Source of the DNA: Cladopsammia gracilis
Lineage: Eukaryota; Cnidaria; Anthozoa; Scleractinia; Dendrophylliidae
Reading direction: 5' to 3'
DNA length: 64,000 bases
NCBI GenBank assembly: GCA_022457155.1
Contig: JAJGOT010000468.1
Coordinates: 612,605 to 676,604 of the forward strand
The position numbers and the translations under genes are program-made. Every line of letters begins with the position of its first letter. The stretch's first letter is position 1. Below the pieces are notes generated by a model, which searched no databases, was not told where the DNA came from, and saw nothing but the letters and a program-made list of their open reading frames with translations. This document shows, in pieces, positions 41,991 to 52,995 of this stretch.

Positions 41991-44370
41991 TTCAAAGAAA
42001 ACCCATTTCACGACTCAAATCTGAACCCGAGTCCAATTTCCAAGTCACTGGTGAGCGGTGAAGTTATGAATAAAAAAGGTGAGAGGCCAAATACAACTTC
42101 CACTGGTTGTAAAACATATATTTACAGCCGACTGCAGTATACAGACACAGGTTTTTCAAACATGATTCGCCGGCTGTGATTCGCCCGTCATGGGCTGCCT
42201 ATGATCCAACAGTTGTGGAAAGGAAATTCAAACATAAACTGAGTTCACAGAGTAAATACTGTTAATACTGAAATGTAAAAAATACATGATGATCTCAGTG
42301 CAGTGTGCTGAACCGTTTATTACTCGATAGCCATTTTCGTGTGTCATGATTTGCCAGTCGTGATTCGTCCATTGTGATATGCACATTGTCAGAAAATAAA
42401 GAATCAAATTCATCATGTTTTGTTTTTATTTCAGTATTTATGTATTTACTCTTTGAGCTCATTTCATCGGCGAATTCGTTCACCAATGTCTTATCTTGAG
42501 TTTTCCCAAGAAAGCATTCCAGAGATCTGCCTTTTAGGTCACAATGTGAACATCGCCAGTAATATACATGCGGTTATATGTGTAACATTTGCGTTTAGGG
42601 TCAATGAAGTAAAAAGCGGAACTACTTTACGATCAGAGTGTACTCTCAGTAAACTCTAGTAAGAAGTTAGTAATACTTCCAACTTTGAAAAACGTTTGTG
42701 TAAACATATTAAATGTTAGGTTTTCGCTCTGACGAAGTGTTAAAGGGGTTCTTTCACACATTTTTTCTTTTGTTCCATAAATACACTACTGGGCTTATTC
42801 TCCTCTGCCTCCAGGGGCAACTCTTTTGGGGCCCGTACTCATTCTTTCTAGTCTTTTACAAAACTTTTGCGAGAGACTGGTAAAGAGGACAAAAAACTCC
42901 AGACCCCATCGTTACCCGGCCATTTTGCATCAGAAATTCAACCTGGTGTTGACTGCGGGGAAGGCTATTATATTCCGGTCTTATTTTCTATGCAAAATTG
43001 AGAGGGGAGGAGGGGGATCTACCATAGGATCTAGAGAAATAAAGACTGTATTTGATAAGAGTGAAGTCATAACAGGCATTAGATATATCTAACCAGGTGC
43101 AAGCAGTTTTACCTACAGGGGCCGCGGATCCTGGATTTTTTATGGGGGGGGGGGGGATGGCTACGGGTCTATAACAATTTTCATTGTTGCAATTAAAAAG
43201 AAAACTGTTGAAACGCGACGGTCTTAATGGGGGTGGCTAGCCACTCAATTCACCTCCACCCCCAGTATCCGCCCCTGACCTAACAAAAATAAAAACCTGC
43301 TCCAGAACGTAAAGGAGCAATGTCACGGGAATTTTGCTCTTTTGGTAAAAACTCTACAAGATATTTGACCAAGTGCCTTCGATCTTACAAAATACGCTAT
43401 AAGAGCATCAGGAGGAAAATACCAGCTCATTCCAGCGAGGAGAGAACAAACCATAATCAGATTTAAGCGATTTTTCCATGAAACAAGGGAAGAACTTGAA
43501 ACAAATTGGTTAATTATTTTAAGTTGTAATCCATTTCCATCCAGGCCATCCGCAGCCAAAGATCGATGGTTTCAGTGCACGAGTATAGTAATGGTTGACA
43601 AACTTGGAGCATTATTTTTAGATTTGCATTTATACAAATATGTTTTTCAAAATGATACTAAAACTGGTGACATTGCCCCTATAAACAGCCTAATTTCTCA
43701 TTCGACATCAAAGTCATAAGAACCTTTGCAGACTGTTTGGCTGTATTGCTGCTTGATACTCAGGTTATCAACTCTGGAAAGTAAACTACTAAAAAAATGT
43801 CAGATGATTGTATAACGGTTGAAATTTAAAGCTAACTAGGGAAGATGAGCAAACCACCCCATAAGTAATAAACAAGACGATTAATATCTATTAAAATCAA
43901 ACAAAAATACAGGAAATAAACTATAAGCCTTTCCACGTGACGAAGACACCTATTGTCTAAGGGGTTATGTGTGTGGGTGTGTTTAACCACCATCATGGAT
44001 TTGCAAAACGTCTTTCAGCCTGATTCCTCGTAACTCGTGCCATGGCCATTTCTGGATACACGGTTTGTTGCCTTGTGATTGACCGAGGACAATACGAAAA
44101 CAAAGCAAATTGGACCAAGAAATACTGGGCATTAGAACGTTTTCCCTAAGCAGCCACATTGAGATGCGACCATCAACTCATCAAAGTGTTCTTTGTATTT
44201 AACCGTCAGACCGATAGGTCCAAGCGAAGAATGTGAGCCACCTCACGATTGGGCGCTCCCTTCTCTTTTCGTTTTTATTGTTCTCTAGCCTTCTCCAGAC
44301 CCTGAATGAAAATTCAGCGCTCCGGTCGCTCGCCTAACAACATGCCTTACGGAACTGTGCAATAATTATC
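41991..44370. other. intergenic, no recognised gene
   Basis: Short random open frames only. A G-run at 43143-43156 and repeat-like text are visible. Nothing assigned. Confidence 0.4.
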
Positions 44371-44375
44371 AGGAC

Positions 44376-44532
44376 GGGGGGGAGGGGGGGGGGGGGGGCG
44401 GGGGAAATGGGCTTCAAGTAGGAAAATATTAGGTAATACCCCACCTTCTAAAGGACTGAATTTAGTTATTGCCCCCCCCCCCCCCCCCGCTTATCAGTCA
44501 GAAATCTGTATGACCCACCCCCCCCCCCCCCT
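44376..44532. repeat. long G-runs and C-runs
   Basis: A G tract of more than 20 bases with single interruptions (44376-44404) is followed by C tracts at about 44474 and 44517. Simple sequence able to form G-quadruplexes on either strand; homopolymer lengths are prone to assembly error. Confidence 0.85.
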
Positions 44533-44888
44533 CACACACCTTTTATATAAAAACACCCAGATTTTTTTAATATACACCCACCTGTTATTGCTATTGATGT
44601 TATTGCTGTTATTACTGTTATTGCTGTTAATGTTTGTTCCAGACGTGGATATACAGCAATACTACATGTTTACTTGTTGGACATCCATATCTGGAACAAA
44701 CATGACCTCGAAGCAGTGTTCAACAAAGCCATCCGATTCCACTTCTGAATCACTTCATTGCGAATCCGAGTTGCTTACACTGGAACTCATTTTCTTGTTA
44801 ACGTTCCCTTGGCTTTCTCGTGGGATGCAAGAATGATCACCACCTGCGTAGTGGAGAACTCGTGCACCCAGTGCTACTTTACCTCCAC

Positions 44889-45303
44889 TGGTCAGACACG
44901 AGGGGTCATGTAGCAGGGACATGTCGCAGCGACACGTCCCCTCGTGTGAACTGATACTATCATAATTGTGCAACACCAATTTTGGGGACATTTTGTCCGC
45001 GCGACGTGTCCAATAAAAGTTGAAATCCGTGAGACATGTCGCGGGGACAAAATGTCCCCAAGATTGGTGTTGCACAATTATGATAGCATCAGTTCACACG
45101 AGGGGACGTGTCGCTGCAACATGTCCCTGAGACATGTCCCCGCGACATTTTCATGTGGTGTGCAAGCGCTATGATTTTTTTCCCTGCTACATGTCCCCGC
45201 TACCTCCCTGCTACATGTCCTTCAGTGTGTACTACACAAATTTTTGTCGCTGCTAAGTGTCGCTGCGACATGTCCGTGCTCCATTACCCCTCGTGTCTGA
45301 CCA
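44889..45303. mobile_element. inverted-repeat element rich in GACATGTC
   Basis: Ends TGGTCAGACACGAGGGGT and ACCCCTCGTGTCTGACCA. A second inner palindrome (GTGTTGCACAATTATGATA and complement) sits between, and GGGACATGTCGC-like words recur throughout. No transposase. No clear target duplication seen. Confidence 0.75.
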
Positions 45304-45650
45304 CCTTAAGACCATGCTGGTTGAGGGGTTTGGGGAGGGGGTGAATTGGGCGGCTAGCCACCCTATTTTAGACCGTAAAACAATTAAGTTGTTATTATTA
45401 AAATAAATTAAACTAAATCTGAAGTACGTGTGAACAAATTAATTTGCTGGTTTCAAACTAAAACAAGTAAGGAAGGTTTAATACTCGGGACGATATATTG
45501 CCATTCAGAAATTAAGTCCCTGCGATATCTGCAGCAGTGGTCTACCGTTTAAAACACAGCCTCGGTTTCGCATCCCTTCCCGCTTCTTCTTGTAATTTCA
45601 ATGCCGCCATTTTCAGCAACACACAAAGCCATCGGTTCAGTTTCATAGCC

Positions 45651-45862
45651 ATGCAGCGCTATTTGGAAAGGTTTTCACCAAAGAAACGGTAAGCGAATAT
45701 GTTTTCAGTGCTTCACAGACCAAAAGTTGGGTTAAATTTGATGAAATAAATGGCATTTTTTTGTTTTTAATAGCGAGAGCAATTCCACTGACTACGGCCG
45801 CCAAGGCCAAGCAGAGCCTCCAGCCAAGAAAACGTCAACCTCAGCCCCTGCCTCAGCCAAAG
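45651..45862 (+). CDS. two exon-like pieces of an unrecognised gene
   Basis: ATG at 45651 opens MQRYLERFSPKKR to a GT donor (exon 45651-45688, phase 2). A TAG acceptor at 45773 continues in frame with ESNSTDYGRQGQAEPPAKKT to a GT donor after 45862. Short, basic and Ser/Pro-rich starts like this occur in hAT-type transposon proteins, but no later exon is seen, so this may be a cut-off gene or a chance match. Confidence 0.3.
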
Positions 45863-45907
45863 GTATCAGTGGGTCAAACATTCAATTCTAGTTATTAATT
45901 TTGTTCG

Positions 45908-46061
45908 AGCTTAGAGTGATTTTACTTCATTTGTGAAATAGTTAGTAGAATAGTATGCACAATTAGGCTATAATTCCATTTTTTCCTTTTGTTTAATTTG
46001 GACTATTACACACTAATTGTTAGATAGTGTTTCACAGATGAAGTAAAATCACTCTAAAGCT
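45908..46061. mobile_element. foldback MITE
   Basis: AGCTTAGAGTGATTTTACTT at the left and AAGTAAAATCACTCTAAAGC at the right, with a roughly 90-base loop in which TAGTGTG-like words pair weakly. Confidence 0.7.
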
Positions 46062-46798
46062 TATCTTAATTCTAGTAAAACTGGACAAGACTATGTTCAC
46101 ATCAGCACCGAAACATGTTTAGAGTAAACATGTCTGACACACGTTCCCCGTAAATATGCTTGCAATTTCATTGTTCACATTAGTTGTTAGTTTCAAACAC
46201 TTTTCACGCATAGTTCTCTAATTTATGCAGTTTTATGAAGCAATAATTACACATGAATATAAAAATATAAAGCTAGAACTTGCTGTTACATGATTTCGTG
46301 TGGTTTAATCTCACTTTTCAAGTCTTTCCGGAGACGCTCAAGGGCTTTCATTTGAATGTTGCATTACAGAATTCAGAGTTACAACTACCTTGTACAGCAT
46401 AATAAACAACACCACAGGAAAGTGCTGCTGAAGAGCTTTCATTTGAATGGATAAACTTAGGATTTCATTTACAGATTTAAAAGTTAGAACCGTATTAAAA
46501 CACGACTCAAGATTTAACCCTGAGATTGAAAGTGTAAAGAACTCCCATATTTAAGTGAGGGGGGTGATCGTCTCACCTTTTGTGGGGAAAAATCCTGGTT
46601 TGGTACCACTAAGGTGTTTGAATCGGGTTAAAAATGAATGTGAACCACACCCACAAAACAGGTTCTCGGTACCTTTTGAGGGTCCTCTGCCTGTGTTTTA
46701 ACTGTGGTGTGGGTGCAATTGTACACAGGATAGGGGTTATCTTCAAAATTCCCGTCGAGCAACACCCCCGTCAAGTTTATATGGGAAGCCTCCAAACG

Positions 46799-46826
46799 GG
46801 CGGGGGGAGGGGAGGGGTGGGGGGTT
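46799..46826 (+). repeat. G-quadruplex-type G tract
   Basis: Four G runs of 4-6 separated by single bases (GGGGGGAGGGGAGGGGTGGGG type), just beyond the 3' end of the actin-like fragment. A strong intramolecular quadruplex pattern by rule. Confidence 0.7.
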
Positions 46827-46845
46827 TTAAAAAAGCGTAATTTGT

Positions 46846-47328
46846 TTACTGGAAGCATTTAAGATGAACAATGGAAGGAACATTTTCGTCGTATTCTTCT
46901 TTTAAGCTACACATCTCTTGGAAGGTTGAAAGAAAGCCTAGGATTGATCCACCTATCCATGCTGCAAATTTACATTCAGCATGGGCATTGACTTTAACTT
47001 GAAGTGGAGTTAAGGAGGTTATTTCCTTTTTCATTCTTTCTTCTATTCCCGAGAACAATGTCAAACCACCAGACATCACTATGTTTCGAAGCAAGTCGGT
47101 GATCAACTCAACACCGCATTTTCTGATCGCATTAAAGGTGATCTCGTGGATTCCTGGAGTATCCCGCTTACCAATGAGGGAAGGCTTGAACAAACACCCC
47201 GGTGCACGGAATCTCTCACTTCCAACATTGACAGAGCGACCATCAGGGAGTTCATAGCTTTGGTTAATTGTCGTGTTGGAATCAGCAATACTCAGTTCGT
47301 GCTCAAAGTCGGCATAACATAATATATC
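46846..47328 (-). pseudogene. actin-like C-terminal fragment
   Basis: An open - strand frame of about 160 codons aligns in order with the last 40 percent of actin: CYADFEHEL, SYELPDGRSVNVGSERFR, GIHEITFNAIRKC, RNIVMSGGLTLFSGI, KEITSLTPLQVKV, AAWIGGSILGFLSTFQEM, EEYDENVPSIVHLKCF, then one Gln and TAA. It differs from conventional actin at many normally fixed positions (for example MSGGLTLFSG for LSGGTTMFPG). No start, acceptor or upstream coding part is found; a TGA lies just before the matching region. A relic, or the last exon of a very divergent actin-related gene. Confidence 0.8.
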
Positions 47329-49868
47329 ACATGTTCAGTATACAACAATGATATGTCAATATCGATGAAAATAACGCCACCCTCAAAATTATTTAGTGCG
47401 GCAACTCCTCATAACCCGGAAAATCATATTCAAGGAACGCAAAAAATACTATTTCGTTTAATAAAAACAAACAAACAAACAAACAAAGAACAATTAAAAA
47501 AATGTGTTGGTGTAGTTAAACTAGACTTGCCACGCGAATCCTCGGAGGAGTTGTCGGCATAAAAACAAACACGCGCCATTTGTAATTACAGCCGTTCATA
47601 TGGTATGGTTTATGTTTGTCTGGTCAGCGGTTACCATCCTCACAACATACATGCACCATGGTGAGCTAACATGGCGAAAGCGTGAAGGAAATCGGTGTTT
47701 TGATTCAAGTATTTACCCATACTCAAACAGATTAACGCTTCCAGGCGTTCTCAATGCACTCCAATACGCAAGGATCAAATTTTAATGAACGACGAGCGAC
47801 TGGGTGTGGAACAGGCCGCAAGTACAAATGAAAGCATACACCAAGATGGCAGTCACTGATTTCAGTTTAAGGCAGTAAGCTCTGAATTAACAATATAAGC
47901 ATTATGTCTTGTTTATGATGCTTTATTCTCAGATTAATGATTACAGATGAAGACGCTTTTGTAAACTTACTTCTCAAGCAAAATTAGCGGTCATTGAACG
48001 AAGCAGTATTTTACAGGATTTTGCGTGCATCGAGGACAGTCAATGGGCACTTTGAAGGCTATCGACAACTTCAATACAACCTTAGCTCCTAATTTGCATA
48101 ATTCGAAAATACCGGTATTTCAAGGCGGCTTCGTGACCTTAAAACTAACTGGCCATGATATATATATATATATACTTGCCCAAACAAACACTGAGAGTTG
48201 ATTCCCGTTCCTGGGCTAAGACAACTGAGCACTCTCCAGGGGTGGTCTGCGAATTGTAAGCAAAAAGGCCTATAAAGTAACCAAGTTTTAAACTGGAGAC
48301 ACAAGTTTTGACCCACCCTACCCCCCTGGATTTAACTAGAGGGACCCCAAATGAGAGTTGGCTGTTAGCCCCACTACAGTAGACTTCACCACAAACATGG
48401 TTGACGGAGCCCCCCTCAAAACTAATCAGCCAGTCCCCCGGTGGAACCGTAGCCGAGGGCCGCGGTTCCACCACGGTTCTGTAGAATCCAAAAAGTAGCG
48501 ATCACATTTTGAAAAATTCAGGTATATATATATATGAATTTTTGTGAACCCATTTTTCCATAACTACCTGTCCAACAACAGTAGAACAACAGTAGAATTT
48601 AGCTTTGCATCAAATTTTACGTTCTGTGAGAAGTTGCCAAAGTTAGGGAAATTTTGCATTTTTGATACTAAACAAATATCAAATTTGGTCCTCCAGGGAC
48701 CCCCCCCCCCCCCCTGAAAATTGCTGAAGAAAACATTTTGAGACCAAACAAAATATGTTTTTAACGTTACTAGACAAAGTGTAATTTACATGCAAGATTT
48801 GAAGAAAATCTGTTTCATGACCAATTTTGATTATGAGGATCTTAGGGAGACAGCCACTTAAAAAAGCTTCTGTACCCTTCAGTGAGTGATTTGTACCCTT
48901 CTGTGAGACGTGTTTGTCCAGTCGCTCGATCCTTCCCATGACACTCCGCGCGCCTCGTTTACCCTAGTATCCAGTCTTCTCTCGCCCCTAAAACCAATTA
49001 ATAGCGACTGGGTACGAGTCTGATGCGTGACTTTACTCTCGCGTATCACATATTCGCAGCTGCCAATCATAGACGAAATGGGAACCGTTGTGTTTCTTTT
49101 TTTTCGTCCATTCGTATTACGCATAGCAGTTGAAAGTTTCTCATAGTGTTCATTTGAAAACAATTATAGGCGAACAGATACTCAGAAGATACCGTTAAGT
49201 TCTGAAAGTAACGGCCCTCGTCACTTTACCTTATATTAGCAATTTCTCCAAATAATTATCACTCAGCATCCATGAAATTTAAGCCAATATAATCGCAGTT
49301 TACTGTCTTTTATGGACCTACTCTCTAATCTTTGTTGTTTTTAATCCTGTTTTTCATAGCAGCGCAATCCAACCCCGCCCCTTTTTTCTTATTATAGCTC
49401 TGTATTGGCAATATCTCCTTATTATTATTAAGCATCCAGTAATAAAATCAAAAGGGTTACCGCTGTCTATATTTATTGAACTGTTGTCTCGTTTCTGTTG
49501 TTGTCTTGTCTTTTTTGCTGCATTATCGAGACCCCCTTCTATGTAGCCAAATATGTTGCTTTTTTACTGTATTAAAATCTAATAAAATGCTAAATTTAAA
49601 TTAAATCCTAAGAATATTCTAAAAAGTGGATATTAAAACTTTGTTTTAATATTTTGATATTCTAAAAAGTGGATATTAACACTTTGTTTTCATGTTTTGA
49701 TATTAAAACTTGGTTTTAATATCAATTACAGCAATTGCAGTTATACAAATGTAATATTACATTTTGTATACCATAAGTGAACAACAAACAAACCTTATTT
49801 ATGCTGACCTTATTATTCTTTTGTTTTCAGTTCGTTTTCTTTTTTTTCTTCTGTATATTATTTCTATG
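47329..49868. other. intergenic, no recognised gene
   Basis: Holds an AAAC run near 47466, a (TA)n run near 48160-48173, a C-run near 48701 and a repeat at 49616-49735. No reading frame is convincing. Confidence 0.4.
49616..49735. repeat. short tandem repeat, about 43-base unit
   Basis: TTCTAAAAAGTGGATATTAA followed by ACTTTGTTTT occurs twice in tandem, with a third partial unit. Confidence 0.75.
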
Positions 49869-49870
49869 TT

Positions 49871-50055
49871 ATACACCACTTTCATAATGGCGGCCGATTT
49901 ATTTATTCTTTTATATGTATGTTAATTAGCCTTTCTGGCCTCGTTGGCGTGTGCAAAATTCAAAAGAATTCTTACTCTAAAAAGAGGCTAGTGAGGCTAA
50001 TTAACATACATATAAAAGAATAAATAAATCGGCCGCCATTATGAAAGTGGTGTAT
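49871..50055. mobile_element. near-perfect foldback MITE
   Basis: Arms of about 75 bases: ATACACCACTTTCATAATGG CGGCCG... at the left and the exact complement ending ATGAAAGTGGTGTAT at the right; the centre is about 35 bases. Recent by its arm identity. Confidence 0.9.
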
Positions 50056-50463
50056 CTTATACAGTGATTCGCTTGTCAAAAATCGCGAATTCGCTTTTTT
50101 TTAAATTTCGATTTTTTTTTGCACTTTCGAAAGAAAATAAACCAAACCGTTTTTTAATCCGATCACGAAAAACGTTGTTTTTTTTTTGGCCACACCTTTC
50201 GCATTTAGACGGCCGTCATTGCCAAGACAACGGTTGCTCTGAACTAAGAAAATAGGATCAGAGAAATTATTATCAAAATAAAAAATGTGTTGGCTTTAAC
50301 TTGTTAACTCCGCCAAGGTGGAGCCCTCGGCATACGAAATTATTGGCCCTAACCGAGAAACGTAAAGATTAGGGCTATCATTTAGAACGTCAAATGAGCA
50401 GTGCAAAAACCTGAATATCGTTACCTCAAATAGGCCTTACTGTAATGTACTTACAGCGCTGTA

Positions 50464-50700
50464 TAGTGTACTTTCTGTAATTGCCAAACTCTTTGAAAAA
50501 GCCATTTTCAATCAGGTATATACATATTTAAATGACAATAAGCTACTTTCGAAATATCAGTCTGGTTTTAGACCTATGCACTCTACTCTTACAGCTTACA
50601 GACAATTGGTATCTTAACATCGACGATGGTTTGACGAATGCCATTCTGTTTATTGACTTAAAAAAGGCATTTGATACCATTGTCACACTAGGGCTGCGAG
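50464..50700 (+). pseudogene. non-LTR reverse transcriptase fragment
   Basis: VIAKLFEKAIFNQVYTYL and NKLLSKYQSGFRPMHST in one frame, then AILFIDLKKAFDT in another, the order of RT fingers motifs in CR1/L2-like LINEs. One frameshift between; nothing before or after. Confidence 0.75.
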
Positions 50701-51425
50701 CATTCAAGAGTTTCACTCGACTTTATTCGAAAAATTTCCTTGAATTATTACAATAAGTTCGCTCCATCGTATTAGTTCTCTGCATGCATTTGCATCCAAA
50801 ATGGGCTGAAGCCGCAATCATACAAAATGTAGTTTTGGATCGACGCGATCCGGTGATCGAGCAAAATTTCCTGCGATCTTCGTCGAAATGGCCCTCAACG
50901 CAGAGCCCTAGTGTGACACTTGATTCGTGACAAAATGTACCTTTCCCTCCGATGGAGGGTCGTGTTGTCAGCGCCTGACTTGGTTCAAATGGACCAATCA
51001 GAGTTGAGATACTTGTCGTTGAGTAACGACCGTTGGCGCCAGGTCGGTCACGAGCATATCTGGAAAGCTGAATAGGCGAATTTAAAGCAAAATAACTCTT
51101 TCTTTGCGAGTCTTTCGACCGCCGAAGCGCAAGTATGTGGAGTGAAATTTATTGGGCTCTATGGAACTGTTGGTTTTATTGCGATTCGGGACTTTTCCTT
51201 TCGAGGAGAGAGCGATTTGTGGAGTGACCTCTGGCCAGCGATCGATGCAGTGGTCTGCCTTTCCTTCTTTTTAGAAGGGGAGACAACGACTTCGAATAAC
51301 TTCGCTAAATGGCGTCGGAATGGCTTCAAATTCGGTACAAGACACAAGTAAGCGACACATTTGAGGTAGGTAAACTTCATTTCAAAATCGATAGTTATTT
51401 ACCCAATTTTAGAGAATCTGAAAGG

Positions 51426-51546
51426 GTTATTGACCAGGAGCGAGGGGATATGTGATATATTCCCCTCGTGGCGTACCCGAGGGCGTAGCCCGAGGGAACG
51501 CCACGAGGGGAATATATCACATATCCCCTCGCTCCTGGTCAATAAC
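51426..51546. repeat. near-perfect 121-base palindrome
   Basis: GTTATTGACCAGGAGCGAGG at the left is matched by its complement at the right, through GGGGAATATATCACATATCC, with a short GC-rich loop. A foldback MITE without coding capacity. Confidence 0.85.
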
Positions 51547-51784
51547 ATGCTTATTTTCCACCTTGTGAGGTTTTCTAAAACAAAGATTCAACAATTAATT
51601 TTTCGGAGAGTAACATTCCGTTCAATTCAAATGCAAAAAAGCATGATTCCGCAAGGCCGCATTGGGATCACTGCACATTACGAAGCGAGACGGTAAACAT
51701 GTTTTGCTTTTGTCAAATTTGCATTGAGCACGTTGCTTCGTTACGAGTAGAAGGAGAGAGAGAAGAAAATGTATGAACAGTACT

Positions 51785-52995
51785 CGTGGTCTCGCCATGG
51801 CCCAACTGCCCGCCTTCATCTTTCGAAGATCAATGGAGTGGTTGCGGTGTGTTTTCCAAGGGAAAGCGGCAGAAACATATTCAGGTTCAAGCGTAAAACG
51901 AGGCGTCATAATTATTGAAGACCCAAAACCTGATTCGAGGTACGATACCATCGAATATTGTTATTAACATTTCGCTTTTTGGTCGCGACCGGCAAGTTAA
52001 TTACGTAGGAATATGATTGATGAAATTGTCTTTTTTGTAAACAAAAAATATTGACCGATGCTAGAGCGTTTTCCTTGTTACGCCCTATTTTGTCTTCCCG
52101 TTTGTGTTATTCTATTATGAGGGGAATAAGTCGAGGGGACTAAGGCGAGGGGAATATGTCGAGGGGAATGTGTTGAGGGGAATATATAATCCTTTGTTTT
52201 GCTATTGTTATCAGCTATTGTTTTCAGCCCCGCCTCTCCCCTGTTACAATCAAAGCCGCACCCAGCTTTTCAGACACTGTAATGAACGGGGTTATGTGAT
52301 ATATTCCCCTGAAAAGAACAAAGAAAACCGAGCCAGGTGGAAAATAAGTGATTTTCCCATACATTTCTGTATGAACACAAGCTGTCGCATACACCACGTA
52401 TGTAGAGCTTGGGAAGCCTGTGGGCCGAACTGCCCGCCTTCATCTTTGGAAGATCGATGGAGTGGATGTCGGTGTGTTTTCCAAGGGAAACCGCCGGAAA
52501 AATATTCAGGTTCAAGCGTAAACCGAGGCGTCATACACTATTGAAAACCCGAAATCTAAATCGCGGTAAGATACCATCGAATAATGTTATCGATATTTCG
52601 CTTTTTGGTCGTGACCCGGCAAGTTAATTATATAGGAATAAGATTGATGACATTGATGAAGTTGTCTTTTTATGTAAACAAAAAATATTGACTGATGATA
52701 GTGTGTTTTCCTTGTTTAATAAGCCCAGTATTTTGTCTTTCCGTTTGAGTTATTCTATCATTAGGGGACTAACTCGAGGGGAATATGTCGAGGGGAATGT
52801 GTCGGGGGGAATATGTTGAGGGTATATATTCCATTGTTTCGCTTTTGTTATCAGCCATTGTTTCAGCCCCGCCCTCCCCTGTTACAATCAAAGCCGCCAC
52901 CAGCGTTTCAGACAGTTAATAATGGCCAGGGGCTATTGAATATATTCACCCGAAAAGAACAAAGAAAACCGAGCCAACTAAAAAATAAGACTACA
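51785..52995. repeat. two tandem copies of a roughly 620-base unit
   Basis: CAACTGCCCGCCTTCATCTT recurs (with changes) at about 51809 and 52428, and the text that follows keeps the same order: GTGTTTTCCAAGGGAAA, CAGGTTCAAGCGTAAA, TTTCGCTTTTTGGTCG, GAGGGGAATATGTCGAGGGG, CCGCCCTCCCCTGTTACAATC. Open frames inside are periodic artefacts. Confidence 0.75.

Noticed and set aside
44755..45344. ORFs rich in SPR, ATCP and CDMS words
   Set aside because: Produced by repeated GACATGTC words of the inverted-repeat element at 44889-45303.
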